Shown here: positions 5,681 to 5,708 of the stretch, in pieces
How positions within the stretch are numbered: position 1 is the stretch's first letter
How the letters are laid out: each line of letters starts with the position of its first letter
NCBI GenBank assembly: GCA_023132505.1
Contig: JAGLYE010000117.1
Span: 1-5,708 of the forward strand
DNA length: 5,708 nt
Reading direction: 5' to 3'
DNA from: Bacteroidales bacterium
GTDB taxonomy: Bacteria; Bacteroidota; Bacteroidia; Bacteroidales; B18-G4
Notes under the pieces: generated by a model
Databases searched by the model: none
What the model was told of the DNA's origin: nothing
The model's input: only the letters and a program-made list of their open reading frames with translations
Program-made: the position numbers and the translations under genes

Positions 5681-5708
5681 GTTACTGGTTACTGGATGCT
5701 GGATACTG
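5681..5708. repeat. Tandem 7-bp array, GWTRCTG x4, reaching the right edge
   Basis: Four units in exact 7-bp register (GTTACTG twice, GATGCTG, GATACTG) run up to the last base and probably continue beyond the window. On the minus strand, sense for the PPK2 promoter, the unit reads CAGTAAC/CAGYATC. The array ends 11 bases upstream of the TATATTTG box. Confidence 0.85.

Overview
The window looks like ordinary chromosomal DNA from a member of the Bacteroidota, probably Bacteroidales-like, though the order cannot be fixed from sequence alone. The evidence is a TAnnTTTG -7 box in front of four of the five genes, no Shine-Dalgarno sequences, moderate GC content, and two lipoproteins of a style common in this phylum. 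I see no phage, IS element, CRISPR array, RNA gene or defence system.

Layout: (1) positions 1-128, minus strand, the 5' end of a small FabZ-type hotdog dehydratase that runs off the left edge. (2) Positions 129-281, a divergent promoter region made largely of three different short tandem arrays (7-, 8- and 7-bp units) between two -7 boxes. (3) Positions 282-1742, plus strand, a lipoprotein with an Ig-like N-terminal domain, a right-handed parallel beta-helix and a C-terminal DIGAYEY motif. (4) Positions 1743-1935, an intergenic region with a 117-bp imperfect inverted repeat built on CACAGAG/CTCTGTG, then a promoter. (5) Positions 1936-3066, a lipoprotein aldose 1-epimerase (GalM family). Eight bases later, at 3075-4763, comes a TMTC-like GT-C membrane protein with C-terminal TPRs that must use a non-ATG start; these two are probably one operon. 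(6) Positions 4764-4834, a convergent gap filled by another 7-bp-period array. (7) Positions 4835-5641, minus strand, a PPK2-family polyphosphate kinase, with its promoter and a further 7-bp array reaching the right edge.

The genes do not form one pathway. Beta-helix lipoprotein, mutarotase and TMTC-like protein all point to the cell envelope and sugars; the PPK2 and the dehydratase are cytoplasmic enzymes of nucleotide/polyphosphate and fatty-acid-type metabolism. The most unusual signal lies between the genes. Heptad arrays of different sequence recur in three intergenic regions, and at three promoters they sit just upstream of the -7 box with the same strand bias.
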